This document shows, one piece after another, positions 46,655-57,998 of a DNA stretch of 64,000 bases. The DNA lies in assembly GCF_001640805.2 (NCBI RefSeq), contig NC_066855.1:349071-413070 (forward strand), written 5' to 3'. Below the pieces are notes generated by a model, which saw nothing but the letters and a program-made list of their open reading frames with translations, did no database searches and was not told the DNA's origin. The number at the start of each line of letters is the position of its first letter. Position 1 is the first letter of the stretch. This DNA comes from Lates calcarifer (Eukaryota; Chordata; Actinopteri; Centropomidae). The position numbers were made by a program, and so were the translations under genes.

Positions 46655-46800
46655 ATTCAACCTGCTCTGAATTAGCACTAAGTGGTCCAATCAGCGCTCG
46701 GCTGTCAGTTAATTGGAAGCATTTCTAAACTGATCTTCAGGTGAAAACTATTTAGTGGTCTTTTAAGGCCAATTAGCTGCTCAAAGCAGCAGCTGAATGC
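46655..46800. other. CNE-like block
   Basis: GAATTAGCACT, CAGTTAATTGGAAG, GGCCAATTAGCTGC and the short inverted repeat GCTGCT-CAA-AGCAGC (about 46778-46792) cluster without simple repeats. It resembles a conserved enhancer; unproven. Confidence 0.25.
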
Positions 46801-46858
46801 AACAGAAATGCTGGGAACTGTTTGAGCAGCAAAGGAGCTCATGTTGTTTTAGGCTCAG

Positions 46859-46884
46859 TGGTGTGTGTGTGTGTGTGTGTGTGT
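46859..46884. repeat. (TG)n microsatellite
   Basis: About 13 TG dinucleotides. Confidence 0.96.
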
Positions 46885-46974
46885 GAGAGACTGAGTGTTG
46901 AATTGTCCTGATGTAACCGCCATGGAGAGTACCACTCCAATATGAAGTGACCAAAAGACACTAAAACTTTTCAA

Positions 46975-47345
46975 TGAGACCAAGGAAATGAAACTTTATA
47001 ATATATATAAGATGGATTGTCCTGAAATTTTGTGTAGACATTCATAGTCCCCAGAGGATGGACACTGCTCATGCTGGTGATCTCCTGACTTTTCCTCTAA
47101 TGCCTCTGTGATGTCAACTATTCAGTTTTGAGAGTTGGACAGATATTGGGAGGATGTCTATGAAATTCAGGACATACATTCATGGCTCTCAGACAAAATG
47201 GTCTGAGGTTTGCCAAGGTGAACATACCTGCTATATATCTGCTAAATATCAACATGTTAGCATTGTTAGCATGCTGATGAGAACATTTAGCCCAAAGTGA
47301 AGCTGCTAGCATGGCTACACTCAGAGTACACACTGCCCTCATTTT
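46975..47345. repeat. Dispersed teleost repeat ('tgttagcatgctga' family), fairly complete
   Basis: In order: 'ttgtcctgaaattttgtgta', 'gacattcatagtccccagag', 'gatggacactgctcatgctg', 'gatctcctgacttttcctct', 'gccaaggtgaacatacctgc', 'aacatgttagcattgttagc' and 'gctgctagcatggct'. These are the landmarks of a very common teleost interspersed repeat in the same order. No coding capacity. Weaker copies lie at 9355-9590 and 55605-55730. Confidence 0.75.
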
Positions 47346-48469
47346 CCAACAGTGGACAAATCTGAATGTGCCATCTATTTGACTACACATTATTCTGAAG
47401 AAATGACAAGTCAGCCTTTAAACACATTTCCTTTCTTGTTGCTGTTAACGAAGCCAAACTGAAACCATCAATTCCTCTTAACTTGAGAGACAGTGTGAGC
47501 ACTACATTTGTCAAGTGTTGTAAGAGATTATGGTGTTAAACATTTTATTGAACTTGTCTTTAAAACTCAAGAAAAAAATTCAACATGGATGTGAGAGTAA
47601 GAGAAGGGTAATCAAACAGCAGTGTATGAGTACTGTGGCGGCCCGCCGCTGAGTACAATGTCACTTTGTCTTTTCCAGATAAGATATTCTTGCACAGAGG
47701 ACTTTGTGTGTTAATCTACTGCAGCTCTTATTCAGCTCTGTCTTGTACATTCTCAGGTCATTACTCCCTAGTTCCCTTTTCTGCTCTCTGAACATTTCTC
47801 GCCTTTGAATCCTTTCAATTGACCACCTCTGCAGCAAAGAGGGGGGACCAGCTGCGCCGGCTAAGACACAAGGCAAAAAATCTGCTCAACTCACTCTCAT
47901 ACTGGCTGATTGATTTGTCACAGTAATTATTCTGTCTGTCCTTTGACATTTGCCTGTTGTGAATGATATTTTTGACTCATCATGCCTTTACCATATTTAA
48001 TATAAATGTAATCATACAGTGTAGTGCAGATCTTAATATTCAGAAAGTCTCCAGCTGAAGGAATCAATATAAAGTTATAAAGATTTTTCCATGACGAACC
48101 ACACACAGGGTTTGACATTTGTAACAGTGTTTTAACAATATAAGAACTTTGTATGTAGACGTCACCATCCACATGTTTGGACCTGGCCTACATAGTAATC
48201 TGAAAGCCCTCGTTAGTACTTTGTCATACAGTCTATTGTCAGTAGACAGTCGTTAGCATGTTGTGCTTGAGTGGAACCCTTGGGCAGTAAAGTGGTACTC
48301 ACCAGCACTTTATATTTTGCCTTTAATCCCTTTGGCAGAAAGCATCAGAAGACATTTAATGTTTACCTCTGACTGCCATTTGGAGTTGTGCTGTTTTAAA
48401 ATCTCCCCACTGATGCAGTGACTCAACTTTCCAAAGTGCTTCCTACACAGACAGAGCAGCAGAATCTGG
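47346..48469. other. No gene seen
   Basis: Short frames only. A minus donor, GTGCTG|GTGAGT, at about 48294-48299 with an acceptor 27 bp away would make a microexon; too weak to call. Confidence 0.5.
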
Positions 48470-48625
48470 GAGGGATGATGTGGGAGTTTTATGAATTAGC
48501 TTCCACAGCAGTGATCTCATTAGCTATTTCTTTACTATTTAATGAGATTAAGAGGGTTTAATCACCTTTTAATCTGCTCTGGGTTTTCTTCAGCTGCTGG
48601 GTGGCACCACCAGTCATCTCAGTGT
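48470..48625. other. CNE-like block
   Basis: ATGAATTAGC, CTCATTAGC, TTTAATGAGATTAAG, GTTTAATCACC and TTTTAATCTGC in 120 bp: homeodomain-type cores without simple repeats. Enhancer-like by composition only. Confidence 0.28.
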
Positions 48626-49224
48626 GATGTCAGTCCAGTGCAGGTTTGAACCAAAATCCCCCACCTTAAAGGGCTTTCATGAAATGCCATGGGGAGCTAC
48701 CTGCAGTGTGTTTATCCAGTGAACTTGCATTCATCTCAGAGTTTTTTTTAACATTCCTCTAATGAGTCTTTGCAAAGCAGCTGGCAGGTCGCATGGTTTA
48801 TGTCACATGATAAATGGCTGCAGCAGCAAGCAGCGAGAGAGGAAGAGATCAAAGAAGTTGCACAGTCATCGGTCTAATAGCCCTGTGTTTGCTACGTCTG
48901 AATAACTCCATACATAAATAAAGCCATGTGGGTGGTAGTGCCTGACGGCTCCATCCTTTGGGCAAGGCATCCATGCCCTGAGGCTAGGATTGAAGAACAC
49001 AACCTAATTTAGTCACTTGACGCAGAGGAAGCGTTTCAAAATAAAGGGCCATATCTAACGTTTTCTGACACTCAGAGTGATGCATACATTTGGAGCCACA
49101 GTGAATCATTTTGTTTCTATGGAATGAATGTAAAGGTTGGTCGTTTGTGCGATGATCTAATTTCTCTCAGCTTGAACAGCTTAGGGTGTGTCTACATGTC
49201 ACTGCTCCTGTTAACAGCTAGTTT
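48626..49224. other. No feature seen
   Basis: Plain sequence with no frames or motifs that I can support. Confidence 0.55.
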
Positions 49225-49650
49225 ATCCATCCATCCATCATCCATCCATCATCCATCATCCATCATCCATCCATCATCCATCATCCATCCATCCATCCAT
49301 CATCCATCATCCATCCATCCATCCATCATCCATCCATCCATCCATCATCCATCCATCCATCCATCATCCATCATCCATCATCCATCCATCATCCATCCAT
49401 CCATCCATCATCCATCATCCATCATCCATCCATCCATCCATCCATCCATCCATCATCCATCCATCCATCCATCCATCATCCATCCATCCATCCATCCATC
49501 ATCCATCCATCCATCATCCATCATCCATCATCCATCCATCCATCCATCATCCATCCATCATCCATCCATCCATCCATCCATCATCCATCATCCATCATCC
49601 ATCCATCCATCCATCCATCCATCATCCATCCATCCATCATCCATCCATCA
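49225..49650. repeat. (CATC)n with interspersed CAT, 426 bp
   Basis: Runs of 1-6 CATC units separated by single CAT insertions, giving irregular CATCATCC steps. No TCTG variant, unlike the array at 29957. The 196-codon + frame through it is an artefact of a stop-free repeat. Every CAT insertion keeps the His/Pro/Ser/Ile frame cycling. Confidence 0.97.
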
Positions 49651-52600
49651 TTCACACTCCAGTGAAGAGCATTGTACAGCTGCTAACCTAAAGGTTTCTA
49701 TAGAAACCATATGATACTGTCTCTCAGTCAGTGGATGAGGCAGTTTCTTCAGGAAAGGCCTTTGGATTTGCCGCAGAGGTTTTTAGTCTTTTCTATTTGG
49801 CAAAACATGAGTGCATGAGCTGGAGGTCTGTTCTTCCATCCCCAAAAACTGGAGTCTGAGTTGTGATAGAGCAGATGGCATAGGAAACAATTCTGAAGGT
49901 GAAATTGAAAAACAAACACAAACATGAGTTCTGGTTGCACTAAAAGTTACAGCTAATAAATAATACAGGAGGAGGAATATGATTTCCATCAGGCCCTGGT
50001 ACTGTTCTCAAAAAACAAAAAAGAGGTATGTCTGCTCACTGTGAGGAGAGACTGCTGCTTCTATAACAGAACAGAGTGGATGAGGACGGGAATGTGTGCG
50101 ATCCTCTGACTGACCTTTTTCATTTCAAATCTCCTCCCATTTATTTATCATGTTCAAAAAGCAACTCATCACCTGAGAAACAAATATGTTGGTGCCACGA
50201 CCAATGGATTTTAGATGCTACATTTCAGCGTATTCTGCCATCTCTGTATGGATCATTAACCTGGTAAACAGCAGCTGATGTTACGGTTGGCTGTGTAAAA
50301 CTTATAGCAGCTTTAACTGCAGGTAATGAGAAAGAAGGCAAACATGATTACAAGGGAGCACAAAAGTAGTTCAGAAAGAACCTTTTGAAGGCTCCACACA
50401 AACAAAGGCTCACTCCACTTTTAACTTCCCACATTCCCTCCAAACAGAAGCCTTGAAAAATCTCAGGTGCAATTTTGTCTCGCTCTCTTCGTATCCTTCC
50501 TTCCCGGTGGCCTCGCACTCGTATTATTCTTTTGTTTGTTTCTTTGTTTGTGTCATATCAGTCTGACCGGCTGATCTGATCGCTTCCTGTTGGGGGGGAA
50601 CTTTCTTGTCACTCATTTTAAATGTCAGTGTGTGTGTGTGTGTGTGTGTCTCTGATTACTCACATGAAAACCCAGCTCTGCTGTGCTGTGGGCCTGTGAG
50701 TGTTAACACAAGGTCAGTGACAAATGAAAAGTGTCACACACATTAACAAGTGAATTTCAGGCTTCAGCTACAAATGAAATCTGAAGATGAAGAAACAGTG
50801 TGTCTCTAAGACCCAGTGATCACACACACACACACCAGCTTGCAGCAGCAGGCGTATGGAGAATGGAGTTACGGGTTCTGTCAGACTGTGGGACACTCGT
50901 CAGCACTGGCAGATGGAAAATCAAACAGGTCGTTTTAAACTAAGGAGTCACGAGCTGATGAACAGTGGTCACACATAAACAGACAGACAAACAAACAAAC
51001 AAACAAACAAACAACATTGCTTTAGTTAATGAGAAGCAGCACCACCACCAACCTGCATCCTCCACCATCACCTGTTTTGTGAGGCTGCGTGAAACATACT
51101 GTTCTCTGATCCTCCTGTGTTCTGCAGTGCACAGTCTCCAGCCTCTCTGCTAAATGACGTAACCGACTTCAGAGAAAATTCTCTCATTCTACACCATCCA
51201 ACAGATTTCAGAATCATGGAGAGCTGCTGAAGTTGATAAAAACTCTACAGATCAGAATGCTGCTTAGACCTCTGTTTGACTCGATCTCAACATCATGGAA
51301 ACATTAGCAACAATAAGCTCATGACATGGAGGCGGCTGCAGGTTTTGGGGCAAAAACTTCAAGGCATGATGGGAAACACCTGGCTCTATATCTGATCAAT
51401 AATGAAAACGATCATCTGTTTCCTGTCCATGTGTCTTATTTTATTTCTCTTTTTTAATTTCTGCCCACCAGTCAAGTCCACTACCACTATCCCATCTCCT
51501 GTCCTCACATGGGTCTGAGCATCAGAGGACTCTGTTACTTATCTCAGTAAATGTTATTCACTTCCATCTGATCTCTTCTTATGGAGCTACAGTGTTCTGT
51601 CACTGTGTGTGTGTGTGTGTTTTTATGAAGCTGGACTTTGGATTTTTGGCTACAATACATCATCTTATGAAAAGCCTGGATTCAAGAGTGAAAGTCAGAT
51701 TTCTACCAAACACGTAGTCTCCTGAAAAGACCATTAATCTGATCTGTGTTCAGTTGGTGGTATGTGGTTGTACGTGGTTCACTTGTACAGTCCAAGACAC
51801 TCGAGACTGATTATCCAGTGGACTATTATGTGAACACCGGTGAGTCATTTAACCTCAGACATGGAGATGCACAGTTATGCTTAAAAGGAGAAGGAAGATG
51901 AAGAATGGCTGCTCTTGGAGGCGGGTGAAACACTGAGAGTTCACAGTGCAAGGAATGTGAAAACAGCCTGACAGTGCAGAGGAGCAGGCAGACAGAGGAC
52001 GATGTTTCAGTCTTGTCAAAGAACTAGAGCTTTTTCTTTTATTGCTGAAAGGACAAGATGAATGTTAATACTCCTCGTCCTAATGGTTCTGTTTGAAAGC
52101 TTTAGTGAGCAGCTGGTTACTATAATATAATATATGTGTGGTGTTTAGGTTGTGAACAAAGCCTGAGATGGTGTGGGTCTGGACTAACTGCATCATTTTC
52201 TGCTAAGCCTCAGATGTGAAGGATCAATATTACAAATAATTTATCAGTTTTTGCAGCGCTGTCTATTATATATTTCAGTCCAACACTGCAGCAGTAAAAC
52301 ACTGAACTTAGCAGATATGGAGCCACTGTTCAACAAAATCAATTACATTTACAGCCTCTGTGCTGTCGTTACTTTGTCCTTTCATATTTGAATAGCTATA
52401 ATGTGTCTGGAGCTGAATTGTTTTCTGTAGACCCAAAGTCTGAGGAATCATCTTGTTTAGGAGGAAAGTTGACAGTTGCAGCGTTAGTATCTCGCCCTCT
52501 CTCCGAGTCTTACATCATCTATTCAGAACTTTCTCTGTCAAGTTGGACAGGAGCTAAGCTAACTTTGAATTCTTAATGAGGTGGAACAGCTCACAGAGTT

Positions 52601-52845
52601 AAACTACCTGAGAAGAGTATTCATCTATTTGACAGCCGGAGAACCTTGGCACCCTTCTTTTATCATCACAGTCAGTGATTCGGACCTGCAGGTCTGCAGG
52701 TAACAAGGCCACGCTGTGTCAGTCTCTGATCGAGAGGTCACCATTCATACAGCAGGGCCTGGCAGGCAGCTCGACTGACAGACACACAGCTCGCTGTTTT
52801 GGTCTCAATAATTCAGACGGATTTGCCCTAGAGTGCATCTACACT

Positions 52846-52847
<2 letters not shown>
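49651..52847. other. No gene seen
   Basis: Short frames only. Simple repeats: (TG)n 50629-50649, (CA)n about 50822-50836, (ACAA)n 50980-51014, (TG)n 51604-51620. A donor, AACACCG|GTGAGT, at 51840 follows a 45-bp open interval from an acceptor at about 51792; weak. Confidence 0.5.

Positions 52848-52885
<38 letters not shown>
52848..52885. repeat. (CA)n microsatellite
   Basis: About 19 CA dinucleotides. Confidence 0.97.
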
Positions 52886-52887
<2 letters not shown>

Positions 52888-53045
52888 ACCGGTTCTCTCA
52901 AGGTTCCAATATATTTCCCCATGCTTTTCACTCTGCACACGATGCGGAATGATTACAGCGCTCTATATTCTATGAAATTGTGGTTTTGCATTGCAAATAT
53001 GAATGAGACCTCATGTGACAAGTGTCTGTGCTCAGAGAGGCAGGG
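52886..53045. other. CNE-like block with octamer-like site
   Basis: 'gattacagcgctctatattc' and 'ttgcattgcaaatatgaatg' (about 52984-53003) include a POU-type TTGCAAAT. No simple repeats. Enhancer-like by composition only. Confidence 0.22.
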
Positions 53046-53989
53046 ACCAGGCAATCTATTTTCATCAGAATGAAATCACAAACCAGCTCCACAACAATCC
53101 TGCTGAACTTCAGATTTTGTTGGAAGAGTGAACTTGCAGGTGTCACGATGGCCGACGTCTCCCTGTTCTCTAACTCTCACCTGTGTGTTCTCGCAGACGT
53201 TCGTTTATTAGTGTGGAGGATAAATAAGGTCATTTTGGTGCATTCAAATGTTGGTTTGACTGTCACAGTTTTTCTGTTTCTGTCTGTTATAGTAACATTT
53301 TACTCACTCAAGTCAATGCAGAGATGTAGGAACACTTGAACACTAAAATAAACTCCAAAAGGAAGAAGTTTGGAAACTACTGGACAAGTGGATGTGTCAG
53401 TTAAAGTGCCGTCTTAGTGAATTTATCTTAACGTTAACGTAAATAAAACCCAAGCTTTTCTTTAGTGGAAACAGATTTACCGGCCATAAGATGATTTCTA
53501 AAACTGTTTTTAATGTGCAGCTCAAACTTTGGCATGTTCAGTATTCCTCATGTATTTCCAGCAGAGACAGTGTTAGAAGTGGGTATGCCCTGAGGTGAAG
53601 CTGTAATCAGATGCATATCTGATCTGTTGACAGGACGAGAGCCTCTGTGGCTCTGCGCTGCACAATAACTGACTCCTTTGCATCTTTTTTAAAATGTTTG
53701 TACTGTCTGTAATGTACTGTGAGAGTAGTGTAGTGGGTGGTGCACATACAGTTCTGTAGATAGACAATCTCAAATAGCTCAGGTGTTGAATAAATCAGCT
53801 TAGGTCAGCGCTGCAGATCAGAGGTTTCTGCGTGGGCTAATGCTTCTTAGCTAAATGCAATAGAGAGACACTGATCAGGTAAACATACAGTGGACACTCA
53901 GCGTGAGCTTGAAAGATGAGCTCAGACTCTATTTTAAGTAGAGCATCACACACTGTCTGCTGCATGGGCCAAGTATTAGCTGAAATTCT
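53046..53989. other. No gene supported
   Basis: An ATG in good context (CACGATGG, 53149) opens a 63-codon frame with a hydrophobic stretch (VGLTVTVFLFLSVIVTF) ending at 53339. There is no homology I recognise and no promoter, so I leave it uncalled. Confidence 0.45.
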
Positions 53990-54165
53990 TGCAGTTTGCA
54001 GCCCTCTGGGAATTAATTACAGAGCGATATTCACTATTTTTCACCATCATTATTTCATAATCAAATGTTTTCCAGGATGGAGGTCTTGACAGCACGATGC
54101 TTATCTGTCAATCATGCCAACAGTTCACACCCACGCACAGGGAATATTTAAAGCCACAGTGAAGG
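53990..54165. other. CNE-like block
   Basis: GGAATTAATTACAGAGCG, CCATCATTATTTCATAATCA and CTTATCTGTCAATCATGCC lie close together without repeats. It contains TAAT cores, a GATA site (TTATCT) and a TGTCAATCA-type site (PBX/MEIS-like). Unproven. Confidence 0.27.
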
Positions 54166-55184
54166 AGGTGAGGAAGACTTAACGACCTGAACTCTCTCTA
54201 AACCAGAGCCACACAATGTACACGGAGTTAACAGCAGAGCGTTAGTGAGACTGATTTTTATGTTCCACCAACAAAATGTTAACTGATAACATCGACCCAC
54301 AGAGGGCCACAGCAGAGGGTTAATGGGTTCTCATGTAAAAGCCATTTGTGGACTGCAAACACATAGTTACACTTCCTGATTCAAGCAGAGGGGTCCTGTT
54401 AATGCCAGACAGGATCACACTGTAAAACCCTGGATTAAGTCCAGTGCTCAAATTCTCACTCTTTGTGCATGCAAACTCCAAATGAACCGATTCAGACTCT
54501 CAAGAACAGTTCCTCACAGATGAGGTCCGTCATTGTTGAGTATGAGCAGTCTGATCAGCAGTGGACTCAGCACACAGTCCGGAGGAGTTCCAGCTCTCAG
54601 TGTGGTTGTGTGACGGTGACCCACCACAGAGGAAGTCCAGGCCCAGCTGCAGAGGGACGTGTGTGGACCTCGCTGGCTCAGCTTCCTAATCAGGCGTTAT
54701 GAGTGTTCGAGCCTGGTCCAGATTAATTCAGGAGCGTTGCTGCTCCCTCTACCAACACTGTTGTTGTATATTTCTATATCTAAAGAAGTAAAAGTGTTTG
54801 TGAGGAACAGGTCTGTGGTGTTCCTGCAGGTTTTCAGCCGTTCTATTTTAATTCTGTGGATTTATTTTCCACACACGACACCGGCTCTGTTCTGGTCATT
54901 CTGCCTGAGAATGTGCTTTACACTGACAAAGAGACTTCCTGCTGTTAATTCATCAGCTGCTCTTGATGCTGAAAATCCCATTAGTTTCCCAGATGCAAAT
55001 GTCAACTCAATTTCTTAGACCGTAAATTCTCATAATAAGAATCCATGTTTTTTTTTCAAGGCAAACTATTTGCTTGGCTGCTTTGTGTAAAAAATACATA
55101 AATGGATAAATAAAAAATAAAACATCTGCACATTAATAAATGTCATAACATATCTCTTTTCATTCGAATGCATTTAATTAAACG
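54166..55184. other. No gene seen
   Basis: + frames at 54463-54702 and 54659-55018 have no recognisable product. Confidence 0.5.
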
Positions 55185-55450
55185 GTTTCCCCAGATATTT
55201 ACTTTTATCTGTCATTTTGCAAGTTGACTGAATTTTAAGTCGACTCTCCAGCATGCCCGGCCGCTCACTGGAACAGAGACCCTCAGCACATTTTCATACA
55301 CAGGTCAAGGGCTATTTCATTCCAACTTTATGAATAAATAATGAGCACAGCTGTAATATCTAATTTGTCACTCTGCCAAAGTGGGGCAAACACATTACAT
55401 ATTTGTCATGAATGATGGCCCACACACAGGATGTTTTTCTAAAGGCGAGT
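55185..55450. other. CNE-like block
   Basis: TAATTAAACGG, TGAATAAATAATGAGCACAG, ATATCTAATTTGTCAC and ACATATTTGTCATGAATG in a repeat-free 260 bp. Enhancer-like by composition only. Confidence 0.27.
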
Positions 55451-55604
55451 ATTTTGAGGGGAAAGGTACGTGTGAATTGTGTTCTGTTATAATAATAAAC
55501 TCAGCTAACCACAGAATGTGCTACAGAGGGTAGAAACGATCAATCTGAATGTAATGTTTGACATTTAGGATGCGAGCTTCATCATTCTCTGTGATTTGTT
55601 CTCA

Positions 55605-55730
55605 TTTACAAGCTTTAGCGTGCTAACATGCTAACAAGCTGAGACGGTAAACACTCTATCTGCTTCACATCAGCACGTTAGCAAAGTCACTGTAACCAGG
55701 TTGGTTACCAACGTTAGCATGTCGGTCGAA
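55605..55730. repeat. Degraded copy of the 'gttagcatgctaac' repeat family
   Basis: 'tagcgtgctaacatgctaac', 'cacgttagcaaag' and 'aacgttagcatgtcgg' are typical words of the family seen at 46975-47345. It holds the short palindrome GTTGGT-T-ACCAAC near 55700. Confidence 0.55.
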
Positions 55731-57943
55731 GCAGCTCTGTGTCTCCTCACTGTGTGTGTGACAGGTCAGCAGTCAGTGCAAGAAACACTTACTCTCCTTA
55801 CTCTGACAATTACATTTAGATTGACAGGATGTAGTGAGTCATAGTGTGTCAACATGGATGGATTAGGAGACAATGTTAAAGCAGCAGGTCTCCTCTGTAA
55901 TCCATCCGTACATGTGAAGGAGGGACAGGGTGGTGGATGGGTAAGTGAGTCTGATTTTCATGCAGTAGACAACAATTTGCATTTGATTACAGAGCAGCAG
56001 GATTTCTCCCAGTCTTGTTGCTCGGCTGGAATCACTTTTCATGCTGCTTTTCTTTTGCTTCAGAGGAAGAACATCCATTATTTTCACTGTCACAAGACGT
56101 CACCTGTCAGGAAAACACACGGCACCTTATTGGAAGAGTTTGACCAAATGACCAGCGCTGTGTTCTAATAATCTGGTGTTTCAGTAACTGTGTTTACACA
56201 GGTTACATTCAGGCACAGTGCGGAGTGTAGGCCACACACACACTCAGAGCTCAACACACACTCACTGAGGTTACACAGAGAAAAAGACTTGAAAAGTAAA
56301 AATATGCTCCGGGTCACATTTAGGCAGCTACATACACATCCTGTGTAGACAGCTGGGTTGATTAAGATAGTAGAAGCAGATCTGCTCCGAGCTACGCATG
56401 AGAGATTAAAAATGTGGCTGAAACACTGTCTGTGCATTCACACAACTGAGCACTGCAGATTTGGTTGACTCAGACAACTATGGGAAGCGATTAGAAGTCC
56501 TTTCACGTGTTAATAAAGAACTCTTTAAACCGGGTTATGTAAATATAACATGATTCAGCTAAGTCCTGATCGGTTTTTCCAGGAACTGATTTGGTGAATC
56601 ATTCTGGAGAAATGTGAGATTGAAATTCCAAAACAAAGACAGATGAAAAAAGCCTTCATGAGAGACAACAACATCTATCCTGATCCACCTGACATCACCA
56701 GACACATTCAGTGTCGTTAACAGTATTATAATGATTTTATCTCCACATGTCATTTCTATATTATGGCATTAAAGAACATTAGTGAGTCCCTACACAACCA
56801 CAGGGCTTAGTGGAGTAATGCAGTACTATAGGATCCCTGTTCTTCCTGGAGGTCTGCCAGCCTCTAATTAACAAAGAAGCTTTTTGTTTTTCCCCCCAGA
56901 TTTTGATGAAGCATCATGTGCAGTTCTTGTGTTCTCATGCAGAACTGATGAGCAAAACACAGCTTAATCAGTGGGAAACACAGGCTAATGTTACTGTACC
57001 TGTAGTGTTCTGCACAGCGCTGCGAGGTGGTCCCATCTGATTACAGTGTGCCCCAGAAGCTAATTTTGGATGGTTGGTTGAGGCGGGATCACAACAGCCT
57101 GAAGCAGAGCAGCGACACATAGAGAGCTGTGATCAAAGAATCAAAACGTTTCTCTCTCCGTACCGTGTGGAAAAATCTTCTGTGCCTTCAGCCATCCTAC
57201 ATGTGTTTGGCCACCTGATCTTTCACATTTGGTATCTCCTCTACACCCCCCCCCACATGGAATATGAAATACACTGTCAAGTGAAAATAAAACTGAGCAG
57301 TTCTCTTCCTCAGCACCATAGCAATAAGATTATGTCTTAAGCTCGAGAAGCAACTTTCAAGGACACGGTAGCTTTCTGCTCGGCAGGCCTCAGGATACAC
57401 CTTGGATGGAGTGAAAGCAACTCCAAACCATTGTTGATGCCAAGATGCTGTGATGAATCAGCAGATTGTCTGCAGGAAGTTCATTTGATATGTTCACATA
57501 AACTCAGTGTGTACCACAGTGAGTAATGTCCTGCTGGTGGACGGGTGAAAGAACAGCTACTAACATCAGTCCTGTTTGAACTGAATCACATCCTTAACAA
57601 CAATCTGTTATTATATTCTGCACACAGTTCAGGAAAATGTCTTTTTATCTTCACTGACAGAAAGCCATTGTTTACATGGGTTTTTGTCCACCAGTACATC
57701 ATAGTGTTCAAGCCTCCTATGAATAAGTGATGACTCAGTTTAGGTGGGTTTACCATCTGCTGAACTCTTTACTTTGAAGGAGTGGGAGTGCAGGACCTGA
57801 TCTTAGTGATTAAACTCTGTCTGCGTAGGACTTCAAAGTTCGTCAGCACTAATGGGAGCATTCACCGAGGCTCGGGCTCCATTTGTGTCAGGTTTGCAGG
57901 TTGATAAAATTTGCTGCGGTTCTTGATTCGCACTTCACCACAG
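55731..57943. other. No gene supported
   Basis: An ATG at 55854 opens a frame that meets a strong donor (GTGGATGG|GTAAGT, about 55940) after 29 codons (MDGLGDNVKAAGLLCNPSVH and on). No promoter or homology supports it. C-rich run near 57246-57254. Otherwise plain. Confidence 0.45.
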
Positions 57944-57998
57944 AGCTCTGGGTTAGAGAAACAAGTGGCGCTCATTAAGACCACTCTACGACCACAAG
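57944..57998 (+). other. Candidate 55-bp internal exon
   Basis: The acceptor TTCTTGATTCGCACTTCACCACAG ends at 57943 in a pyrimidine-rich setting. The donor CCACAAG|GTAAGA at 57999 matches the donor consensus at seven positions. Between them only one frame is open (SSGLEKQVALIKTTLRPQ plus one base). The preceding 100 bp (57842-57943) also has raised CpG and open frames. It does not join in phase to the candidate ATG exon at 5339-5400. No protein family recognised. Confidence 0.25.

Noticed and set aside
49124..49714. 196-codon + frame rich in His-Pro-Ser-Ile
   Set aside because: It is the translation of the CATC array; no stop can arise in that repeat.
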